Source: Maylandia zebra
Taxonomy: Eukaryota; Chordata; Actinopteri; Cichliformes; Cichlidae
NCBI RefSeq assembly: GCF_041146795.1
Contig: NC_135177.1
Span: forward strand, 7,232,560 to 7,296,559
Direction: 5' to 3'
Length of the DNA stretch: 64,000 bases
The translations under genes and the position numbers were made by a program. Under the pieces are notes generated by a model. The model searched no databases, was not told the DNA's origin, and saw only the letters and a program-made list of their open reading frames with translations. Shown here in pieces: positions 43,271 to 64,000 of this stretch (its first letter is position 1; every line of letters starts with the position of its first letter).

Positions 43271-44655
43271 TGGATTAACCTCTTTCTGTAAGGCAGTTGG
43301 AACCAACTCAGGACAGGCTTCTACATTTTGAGGTGTTTCAGATAATCTTCAGTACAGCTTCAGTTATTGCTCATGATGATTAACTGATGTATGGGTGTGC
43401 TTATGTAGGGATTTTACACAATCAATTGGACTGAAGACAGCTACCCTCTCTTGGCATAAATGTATGTGTTCCACTTTTGATTGTATGCAATATTTGCAAA
43501 ATCTGATCATTTCAAAATGTTATGCTCACAAGACTAGCTTGTCCATGGGCTCCACCACCATCTCAGGTCTCCCACTGTTTCACAGCAAGCTTTGAATACA
43601 AGATGAATTGGCACTGGCTCAAATGAACAAAGATGATGATGATAATTGGAAGTTATCTGCCAAATCCAGTGTAATGTGAAATCCATTATGGGTTTTGACT
43701 GAGATGGATTTGTGATGCAGAAGGGTTGATGTCAAAATAATAGTTATCCAGAATGTGACTAGAGTTCATTAATGTCCTTGCAAAGTCACATTCATAACCA
43801 CTAATGCTGTGTTCTTTCTATTAGATTCAGATTTACTTCTAATCTGCACTGATTATATATATCTATATATATATAAACACATATATTTTTTGGCTTGGTA
43901 CCATTATTTTTTAATGAGTCTATTGTTGTTGAAGTGAAAAATGTGTCAAATGTACTGTCCTGCACAGTTGCTGAAATTGTGCATTGCATTTACCCCTCAG
44001 ATTATCATGAAACAAATTTTGTGTCAAATAAGTTTTTGTCATGTGCAAAATTTGTAAAAGCTCTGCAGACAGGGCACTACACGTCTGATCACTGCAAAGC
44101 TTTCCATGTTCCTACTCTGCTGCTGCAGTAAACATCTGGATATTTACCTTTGATCCTATTATAAGAGGTATGTCGACTGAAAATAGGTTTGCACTGGGTG
44201 TTGTAAATGACAACACTAATGAACTCCTGTCCCCAGAGTTGGTCATTGTAGTAATACATGTGACATAATTGTGCACAGCTATTGTATGTATTCTGCAGTG
44301 TAACTTGTCTCACTGTCATCTCTATGGTGTATGTGAAAACAATCCCAAGTGCAGTCTCGTGCTCTTTGGTTTGTTTCAGCTCTGAACCTGCAAAGTCTAA
44401 ACTAAATTACACCGTACATCATCTTACTTTACCTTATTTTATATAAGTTGATCATAGCAGGCAAAGACAGTTTTAATTCATTGGAAGGAACTATTTTCAA
44501 TACATTTGGACCTGCTGGTCATTAACCACTGACATTGTAACACTGCTAAAGTCTGGACTGACAACCAGCCATGTTTTTACTTTTTGTAATAATCATATCT
44601 TTGTCCACAAAATGTAATGTATAGCCTTTGAATAAAGTTATTTTATATTAATATT
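43271..44655 (+). other. znf706: znf706 3' UTR
   Basis: Non-coding sequence runs from the stop at 43268-43270 to a good poly(A) signal AATAAA at 44631-44636, giving a UTR of about 1.4 kb. Open frames in it (43395-43595, 43895-44131) look accidental. Confidence 0.65.
44631..44636 (+). terminator. znf706: Poly(A) signal of znf706
   Basis: This is a canonical AATAAA in the context CCTTTGAATAAAGTTATT, followed by a T-rich region. It is the best such site downstream of the znf706 stop codon. Confidence 0.7.
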
Positions 44656-44729
44656 ACCAAGTTGTGTTTTTAACTTTGAAAGTTGCTAAATTCTGCCTTA
44701 GGTTCCCCTACAGTAGGTGGAAACTTAAT

Positions 44730-45620
44730 GGAAGCTCAGCTTCTTTTTTTCTGCCGCTCCTCTTAGGGGTCACCACAGCATCTGCTCCATCTCATCTTGT
44801 TCCTTCCATCATTTTCTGTTACTCCAACCATCTGCATGACCTACTGTGGGCTTCCTCTTAACCGACAGCTCCAAATTCAGTATTGTTTGTCCGGTATCTC
44901 CACCGTCTGTCTTCTGTACATGTCCAAGCCATCTGACCTTGAGATGTCCTTCATATTTTTTCCAATCTGGTCAATCACTTGGCCTCCTGCCTTTCTGTAA
45001 GTGCCACTGTCTCAAAATCATACATCATAGCAGGTCTCCCTATCATCTTGTAAACATTCCCTTTAACATTTCACCTCTGACACTCACCCCACCCTCCCTA
45101 CACTCTCTTCTTCATCTCTTTTGTGTCGCTTTTGCTTCAAAATGTTCATCTCATGTATTTATATTTACCCATCGTCAGTACCTCTACTCCTTGGAACTTC
45201 ACTTTTCTGTCTGTATCCCTCGTATTTGCTCTAGAAGAATGCTCCGCCGAGTAGGTGGAAGAAAACAGCTTGTCCACCTGCTCTCTATGCTCGCTACAGA
45301 TCACAAAGTCATGTGTAAACGTCATAGTCCACAGAGACTCCAATCTGACCTTGCAAACAAGAATGAGCTCACCACTATCTCACTGCCCTCATACCTGTCC
45401 TGCACCACCCCTTACATACTTTGCCAGCACGTTTCTTCCCCATTTTTCAGGCATCGTCTGTAGTAAACAATCTGGTTAAAAAGTCCAATGATCTTTCTTC
45501 TAGACATCTCCAACCCTCCACAGGTGTGTCATCTGGATCAGCTGCCTTTCCACTCTTCATCCTTTTCTTAGCTGTTATTCCTTCCTCGTTATTATGGGCA
45601 ATCAACATGATTGGACAGTT
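44730..45620 (-). mobile_element. RTE (Expander-like) LINE relic
   Basis: The plus strand is the mirror of a very common fish LINE: GGGGTCACCACAGCATCTGC, ACCATCTGCATGACCTACTG, CATGTCCAAGCCATCTGACC, AGTGCCACTGTCTCAAAATC, CTCTCTATGCTCGCTACAGA and CCACAGGTGTGTCATCTGGA. The coding strand is minus. Several blocks of the usual element are missing and no frame stays open, so it is an internally deleted dead copy. A 205-codon plus-strand frame here is antisense and not a gene. The RTE/Expander name is from memory. Confidence 0.7.
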
Positions 45621-47510
45621 TCTACAATTTTAATCCTGCCGACTATTTGGTGTGTTTGATATATTTCTTTGGTATATTTCTTCGTCTGCCTCCGCTCTTC
45701 CATCTGTTTCAGGTAACACCAACAAATTTAATCTGCGCAATTGGTTTCATTAGCTTCTCGGCTCATACCCCATTATGAGTCAAAGATCTTCTGCTCAGCT
45801 GCACTGTTGATGGTAAAATCTCTATATTTATGAACCAGAAATGTAGCACAAGCATAATGAGTTCCTTGCTTAATGGGAATGTTACATAAATTGGTACACA
45901 GGTGGGCTTTTTTGTTTGTTTGTTTTTTTTGTATTCATACTTCCTTGTTAATGCACACATCCTGTTGGTAATTAGGGTGGAAAATGTCAGCAGAATATTA
46001 GAGCTATAAAATTGAAAAGGCTATTATAGTTCACACTCTTTGCTTCCTCTAAGAGTGGTTATTTATTGATTTACTGTAGTGTAACATCTACAGAGTGAAT
46101 TGTTTCAGGCAACCTCTGGCTCTGTATACACCGATGAGGAAGCCTGGAGCTTATCTTGTGACTGGTGCACAGTAAATAGTGGGGTCAGAGTGGTGTTCTG
46201 CTGGACCAACAGGTTTTGTGAAGAAGGCCTTAAAACAGCTTTTCTCATTGTCTCTTCCCTGACTACAACCACGAAAGACCATATACAAGATGTGAGACTG
46301 CAAAAGACTTGATTTTATGTTGGGGTTATTTCATAGTATGATATAAATTTTTTACACAATGATATCACAATTGCTCATGCATAGGTTAGCACATTTTGAT
46401 TGAAGAAAATATAGCCATTCCTACATGTGTAGAAATGCCATTAAAGTGATATAAGTTAGAGTTTGTTAAATATAATTTCAAAGTTACAGGCGTATAAAAC
46501 TCCACGTGAAAGTGTACTCTACTACAGGTATCATGTATGTGACTACACCTCCAGATTTATATTACACATTGTCCAATCTACATACTTAAATGTTAGTCTG
46601 TATTTTTCACTTTAAACGGATTATTTTCATTTAATTTGTCTTTAATGATCATTTGAGTTTTTTTGCCATTATTTATAATTTATTCATTGATAAATTATCC
46701 TGCAAATAACAAACTCTTGATACATCACTCACCAAGGACCACGTCAGCATTGTGAAATCTAAATACCCTGCAGGATTTTTAGGAGTACCTACCTTTAATA
46801 AGACATGTAGATCCAAGATCAAAATTTAGTTGTTTTTTTTTTTTTAATCCCTTTATTAATTGTCTAGTTTAGTTCTGTTTTTATTGCTTAATTACACCAA
46901 TCAGACTCTATTGTAGCACTTTAAGGTTTCAATCAGAGATGTTACATAAGCTGAGTGACCCTGTGACAACTGACTTTTTGCAGTGTACCCATTCATCTTG
47001 TGCATGTGTGTGCATGTGCATTCAAGTTCTGTGGATAAGGTTGATGGACTGAATGAGAACTCACCCAACCGGTTACATGTAAGCAATCACTCAGCTTAAT
47101 CTTATTTTTTTTCCCTTTCTGCGAAATGACTCTGGTTTGGTGCTACGCCCTTCCTGGACCACAAACTGACAAGTGTGAAGATCTTTTTTCTTCTTTGCAT
47201 TTATGCCTATGATTTTCTACACCCAGTACTATGTGCTCTGCTCTTAAATAGGTTACAAGCTTGAAATCTTGGCCCAAGGGGAAAACATGTGACAGGGCAA
47301 AAATAGCTTTACTCTCTCCCCTTGGAAACCAACCAGAATGCAGAAATAGTAGTTTCTGTTAAGCAAGATATACTGTAACCGTGTCCTGTGTTCTAGTTTG
47401 TGATGCCCTCAGCATCCTTAGCAAATAATCTTATTGAAAATATTTTATTTTGTGGAAATATCACAGAGGCATTTGAGTGAGGGACATGGTTCTCCTAATA
47501 AAAATTGATC

Positions 47511-47555
<45 letters not shown>

Positions 47556-47900
47556 CTACTTGAGTGTCATTCAGTGACTGACATTTCCTCTTAGTGTTTG
47601 GTGTCTGCAGTCTCTACTCTTATACAAAATGATGATATACAGTAAGACAAAGATCTGTATGTTGGATATATCACTGATGTTAACTGTCTTATTAAGAGGA
47701 ATTCTCCGCTTGCTGGAGGCAGTAAAATAAGCTTAATCACAAGTGCCTGTATCATAGCGGTAAAATAATGAACTGCAAAGTCTTCAAAGGGTGCTTTTGT
47801 CGACTACATTATATGCACTCATTTGCCTCACAAAGACTGGAGAAGTAATGGTGAACTACAACTTCCATGTTACTTTGCTTTGGTTGTCATGGTAACGTTT
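45621..47900. other. Intergenic DNA between znf706 and the 14-3-3 gene
   Basis: AT-rich sequence with no supported gene. It contains T-rich runs (45925 and 46830 regions) and the (TA)n tract at 47515-47554. Confidence 0.55.
47515..47554. repeat. (TA)n microsatellite
   Basis: This is an uninterrupted run of about 40 bases of alternating TA, roughly 400 bases before the probable first exon of the 14-3-3 gene. Confidence 0.95.
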
Positions 47901-47929
47901 GACGTCAGCCCTCCTTTTCTCCGGCAGTG

Positions 47930-48033
47930 CCTTGGACTGATGTGATTGGAAGGAAACCCCGTGGACTGCATTCAGTCGGGCGGCTGAGAGAATCAGCTGT
48001 GGCTTGGTAACACTGACATCTGCCAATACTCAG
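47930..48033 (+). other. Probable non-coding first exon of the 14-3-3 gene
   Basis: Sequence with CpG and GGCGGCTGAG words ends in ACTCAG followed by donor GTATGA at 48034. It pairs with the acceptor CTCCAG ending at 49993, nine bases before the start codon. A CRE-like TGACGTCAG-type word (TTTGACGTCAGCC) sits just upstream near 47900. The 5' end is approximate. Confidence 0.5.
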
Positions 48034-49993
48034 GTATGAAATGACTTGCAGCTTTTTAAAGTGCATTTTGAAACTCGTATCATCTTAAGGTCTTCTGACT
48101 TTTCATTAATCAGACTAGCTATAGAGATTCATTGTCTCCAGTTGGTAGCAGGGTTGCGTCTTCCGGCGACGCTCATCAATCTAAAGAACAATGGCATGGC
48201 TAGCTTAGCTAACGTTACATTGTGGGATATGGCTAATGTCTGGTTTCAAAAGGAAATGGCAGACGGAGAAGGCGTGTCTGTCGAATAATTGAAGCTCTGA
48301 AATTTTGGCACTCATACAAACGGCACATTTTGTTTAAAACGAGGGTATTTAGCGATTTATTAATTAAGCGGTATGATGCTTGTCATCTTAAATTGAAAGT
48401 TTTTACAATTAGGTGCCTAGTGTTGAAAGGAAAAACGAGGTTAATTGAAATGTATTTTCTTGTGTGCCACCAGGCGAGCAGCTAGCTTAGTTCAACTGCG
48501 ATACACACCTTTTTAAAGGCGTCGCGCCTACTCAGCTGTCTCCTGTTTTTCCTTGTATTCTTGTAGTTAACATTGTGTGTAGATATTTGAAATTGTGAGC
48601 ATGACGGGCTACCTATGAAGTAGTCACGTTTATGCAAGACTTTTGCTTGGCGTTACTCTTTCAGGAAATAGACGGGGCCATACTTGAAACGAGTCACGCG
48701 GGCCTGAATGTAGCGGTTGTTTTTTTCATTCACTGAATTGCGTTTCTACGGTGAGATTGTGTGTTTGAGTTTGCGAGAAGCGCTTTTGGGTCAGTATCGA
48801 CTACAATAGTGACTTTAATGCCAGTATAATGTGTCCAAGCACGCTTTACTTTGCGCACTTTAGCTTCCGCTTTTTGGGCAAGCCACAGGTACAGGGAAGG
48901 GTGTGGTGTGTGTACCGGAGGAACAGAGAGGCGCATCAGAGGCGAGCCAGCAATACAGGATTGAGTTCTTATTTTTGTCCGTACGGTGTCCACTAAATTC
49001 TCTTGGCATTATATTATTCTTATCATCCCTTCTGCACATCTATTTGCTGATTAAAGTCGATGCATATTAACATGGTGCATTCTGCTCCTAGGCGAGGGGT
49101 ACACTGACGGGCAAAGATCGACTTCCTTGTTCACACACTTGTGCTCTTACGGTTATAAGAAGCTGTTTACTTACGGATAACATGACGGTTACAATAACTT
49201 TTAAAATTTCCTAGCTTATTTGGCCAAAGATTGGAACTGAAAAAAGAAATGCATTATTTTCTGTACGTTAGGATGGATCTGAACACAACACACTACACTA
49301 CATGTACTGGAATGGAAAAAAGGAATTGATTTTTGTGTAAACCCACTGGCTGTTTTTGATAGGTCAATCGGATGTAAGCTATTGACATAGTAATGACAAT
49401 TCCTATGTGTTGATGTGTGCATAGTCTACATAGTGCTTTAGGCTGTAAACTCTAGCTGGTATTCCACAGTTCTTCTGTTACAAGTCTACAGGATCTCACA
49501 TTGCCCTGTAATTTGCAGGGCTAATACTGTACAAGATGCTTAGGTGGCTACTTGTAGTGTTGCTGTGCAGGCTTTGTTGGCATATTAATTAAATAGATCT
49601 ACAGCTTTGTTTACTGGTCTTATTTAAGCACAGATATCCCTTAAACAGAAATATCTGTTTTTTTCAGTCGGTCACAGTCTTTCTTTATGACTATAAATAA
49701 ATCCTTCAAATGACAGGAAAAACTTCCACGGTATGCATCATTGTTGTTCCTTGTAAAGGTACTGAAAGACGGGGGGGGGGAAACTCAATTAAACGTGTTA
49801 GGTGATGTGTGCAGTTTTTTTTTTTTTTTTTTTGTTTGTTTTTTTTAGGACCCACATTCATTATTGTATTTCCACTTTGACGCATTAAATGACCCTGAAA
49901 TGAAAAATTGTATCTGCTGGTGGAACAGAAGAGTTGTCATACTACTTTTTAACTTAACTGATTTCAACCTTTTCTATGTTCCCCATTCTCCAG
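48034..49993 (+). other. 5' UTR intron of the 14-3-3 gene
   Basis: This 1.96-kb intron lies between the probable non-coding exon and the coding start. It has long T runs at 49816-49847 and a G8 run near 49770. No other gene or recognised repeat was seen. Confidence 0.5.
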
Positions 49994-50002
49994 TGAACAG
50001 TC

Positions 50003-58220
<8,218 letters not shown>

Positions 58221-59225
58221 GCCAGACCCCCGTAGTCATCCCTGTTGTCCTGGCTCATCTTCATCATGATCATCAACACTGAGACCACCTCATTTTGATC
58301 ATTGTCATCCAACTCTTTCCATCTTTTTTTCTATCTAAGGTCTCTCAGTACTCATCTCATTCCCATCGGTTTACTATTCCTTCTTTTTGTAGTAACTGTG
58401 GGGAAAGGGGAGGGGAATTCAAGTGGTGTGGTGGGAGGGTAAAAGTGTTTGGGTTTAGATGTTTTTGGGTGTTGCATTATTAAGGTGCTGGGTGAAAGGG
58501 CAGTTTCTTAAACTCATGAAACATGCAGCAGGTTAAGTTTGTAGAAGTAAGAAAATATTTAAGCTGTATGTGCTGTACTACTCATTAACGGTGCTGTTTT
58601 TGACCATCCTTTGATGACACATTTGTGCTTGACAAAAACAGGAGCTGCCTCCTTATATTTGAGGTGACAACAACTGAGTTTGTACATGGCAAGGGGAATA
58701 ACAGCAGAGGTAAAGACAGTGAAGATGTGATTGGGAGAAGGAAGCCAAGATTTAGTTGGAAGACAAGGTTACATTCTACATACTGTTGCTCAACTTTCTA
58801 CTCTTACTATCTTTTTTGTTTGTTTTTAGTAGACTGCTCTTGTATTTTTATGCATCAGTTATGAGGTATAGAAAACTTTGAAGAACAAAAGAGCACGAGC
58901 ACACAAGCTTGTATTGTTTTTGTTTTGTATTGGCACGGCAGTTTAAAAAAAAAAAAAAAGAAAAAAGGGAAAAAAAGAAAAAGATCCATCTGCGTATCTA
59001 ATTAATGCTTTTTCAAATTAAGACATTTTGTTTTTTCCTTTTTCTCAGTACTTGCCTGAACTGCATGGTGGTAAGAAGTAGTTTTTGGAGGAGTAAAGAA
59101 GGTTGTTGTTGGGCTGGTTAGCTTTGTCTGTCTTTGGAATTTTCTTACAGGACACCCAAGCATAACTGTAATTTTTGGGGGAAATGTGTAATTTCATGTA
59201 AGTGGAATAAAAAAAATAATTAAGT
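58221..59225 (+). other. 3' UTR of the 14-3-3 gene
   Basis: This runs from the stop at 58218-58220 to just after an AATAAA at 59206-59211. It includes a purine-rich A tract (about 58945-58985). Open frames here (58295-58483, 58625-58864) have no family resemblance. Confidence 0.6.
59206..59211 (+). terminator. Poly(A) signal of the 14-3-3 gene
   Basis: AATAAA in the context AAGTGGAATAAAAAAAATAATT, about 985 bases after the stop codon, followed by a T/GT-containing stretch. Confidence 0.6.
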
Positions 59226-60780
59226 TTAATGTGTCCATTTCATTGCTACATTGGTGGGATTTGTGTTACAAGTTACCACTATACCCACCTTTTTTTCCAC
59301 GCAGCAATATAAACCACATGCAGAATCTAATATAATGGATTAGTTACAAATACCGGTAAATAACTACTCTACAACACAGACCACATCTGGAAATTGGAGA
59401 TGGAGAAATTCAAACACTAAAACGCCTTATACACATCTGAAAGCTATTTGATGGGATTTAGAAGTACACGTGTTGTTTAGCTGAAAATACTTGAAAAACG
59501 AAAAATTTGTGCTGCTCGGCTCCTTGGGTGTGTCTGCTGCTTCACTACCTTAGCTGTGAGCGCCCAGAGCACAGCCATGTCAGAGAAATGCTGAGTTGCT
59601 GCCGCATCTTTCAGAACCAACCCTCCAGTGAACACGAGTGCAATAAATGACACGGGAGTGTTCCTGCAGACGTTTCCCTCAGCTTATCTTCCTTGTAGTG
59701 TGACAAAGGTTACATGTTCACTGCATGTGAAGGATAACGCTTTATATTTTAGATAATGTCTTTAGTTTTCCAGGACTTCGTCCCAGTAATCAGAAAAGGC
59801 AATGGCTGACCGAAACGTGATGGAAGTAGCGTTGTTTAGGACACCAGGTAGTCTCTGCCCCAAGCGTCCGTGGTCTGTGCTTTGCCACCACAAGTATGCC
59901 CTTGTTGTTCCTTTTCCCCTCGCTTTTATAGGCGAATAATCACAAGAAATTCGTGAATACACGCCAATTAGAATACAATGTTGAAGACATAACTGAACAT
60001 ATAAGCCTCGTAAGGTGTAGAAAACAGTAAATCTTAAACGTTTATGAGACAGATTATGCGTCAGATTTTTAATTGTAAATTAAATATAGAGTTCAAATAT
60101 CGCGAGATGTGTGACGTCAAGCATTGGTAGCAAACGCGCCGTGGTTTCGAGTGGAACAGGGAAACAACCTCCGCCGACCTTTCTTTCAATCCTGTAATCC
60201 GTCTGCGTAGGGTGTGCTCTGGGGCTAGTCTCGGCACACATTTTATTATGAAACAAACCAAAAGCTAGAGAGCACACGCAGACATATTTTTATAAGAAAA
60301 ACAAAAATCGGTGAAGCAGGATTTGATTTGCCAACTCAAGCAACGCGAAGAAGACGCTGCCAACGGATAAGAAAGAAAGACGGAACGAGAAGAACGTTAG
60401 CAAGCTAAGCTGTTAGCCTCATTGTTGAAAGCGTGGGCGATTAACTTTAGCCAGGTATATTGTTAACTACTTGTTTTTTACGTTGAAGTCAGTTGTCCTT
60501 TCAGGCATACGTGTTAATTATAACATTTGTTTTGCAAGCTACCGAAATTTGAGTGCTGTAAGTAATTGCGAAAATTGAAATTTCAATTTGGGCCAGTCAC
60601 ATCGGTTAGGCCACGCTCCGACATTTTGCTAATCACGCTAACTAGCCCACGTTGTTAACGGTTAAGCGATAACTGCCTGCATTGGTGTAGAGACGGATAT
60701 AAATAATCTCTCAAATCTTAAAAGGCTAATTTTGGTTGACGATTGTCCTCAAAATATCGAACTTGCAGTTGAGACGTAGC
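59226..60780. other. Intergenic and promoter DNA before pabpc1
   Basis: No gene is supported here. The stretch 60090-60460 is richer in CpG and probably holds the pabpc1 promoter and 5' UTR. The transcription start could not be placed. A 66-codon minus frame at 59762-59962 was considered and rejected. Confidence 0.45.
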
Positions 60781-60784
60781 CTGA

Positions 60785-63992
<3,208 letters not shown>

Positions 63993-64000
63993 GTAAGATA

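Noticed and set aside
44846-45463. Plus-strand frame of 205 codons
   Set aside because: It is antisense to an RTE-like LINE relic. The recognisable element wording is on the other strand.
59762-59962. Minus-strand frame of 66 codons between the 14-3-3 gene and pabpc1
   Set aside because: I compared it mentally with small mitochondrial and other local genes (for example COX6C) and found no match. No splice partner was visible.

Overview
The window looks like nuclear DNA of a teleost fish, probably a percomorph. The evidence is vertebrate genes split by GT/AG introns, long AT-rich non-coding stretches, and fish-type transposon families (L2/Rex/RTE-like LINEs, Tc1, hAT, PIF/Harbinger). Five protein genes are supported. 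Their exon phases all close, and predicted lengths match their families. In order they are ncald (+, 1365-9606), grhl2 (-, 19117-39666), znf706 (+, 41737-43270), a 14-3-3 beta/zeta-type gene (+, 50003-58220) and pabpc1 (+, 60803 to beyond the right edge). From what I know of human chromosome 8q22, this is the same gene order and relative orientation as PABPC1-YWHAZ-ZNF706-GRHL2-NCALD, so the block appears to be conserved synteny. The genes are not an operon: they encode a neuronal calcium sensor, an epithelial transcription factor, a small zinc-finger protein, a phosphoserine adaptor and the cytoplasmic poly(A)-binding protein.

Region by region. 1-1.3 kb is non-coding sequence upstream of ncald. 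1.3-9.6 kb holds the three ncald coding exons, with an L2-like LINE relic in intron 1. 9.6-18 kb holds the ncald 3' UTR or intergenic DNA with a Tc1/mariner relic. 19.1-39.7 kb is grhl2 in 15 coding exons, plus a tandemly duplicated copy of its second coding exon that keeps splice sites and frame. About 1 kb separates grhl2 from znf706, which are head to head. 40.7-44.7 kb is znf706 with its 3' UTR. 44.7-47.9 kb is intergenic DNA with an RTE-like LINE relic and a (TA)n tract. 47.9-59.2 kb is the 14-3-3 gene, whose intron between coding exons 1 and 2 carries two hAT elements with 8-bp target-site duplications. 60.8-64 kb is the first eleven coding exons of pabpc1.

The most unusual structure is inside the 11.9-kb intron of grhl2 (21481-33390). 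A hAT element with an exact 8-bp target-site duplication (22216-30323) contains a 5'-truncated LINE and a head-to-tail array of five LTRs separated by four internal segments of about 170 bp. Those segments hold only a primer-binding site, short remnants and a polypurine tract, as in TRIM-like LTR elements. LTR 3 of that array is in turn interrupted by a 2,992-bp PIF/Harbinger transposon with 24-bp perfect inverted repeats. Its four-exon transposase frame is intact (346 aa, DDE residues present), while its Myb-like partner gene has a frameshift. The order of insertion can be read directly: hAT first, LINE and TRIM array into it, Harbinger last.

No CRISPR array, rRNA or tRNA gene was recognised. 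Exon boundaries were placed by eye from splice consensus, reading-frame continuity and remembered family sequences. UTR ends are mostly uncertain.
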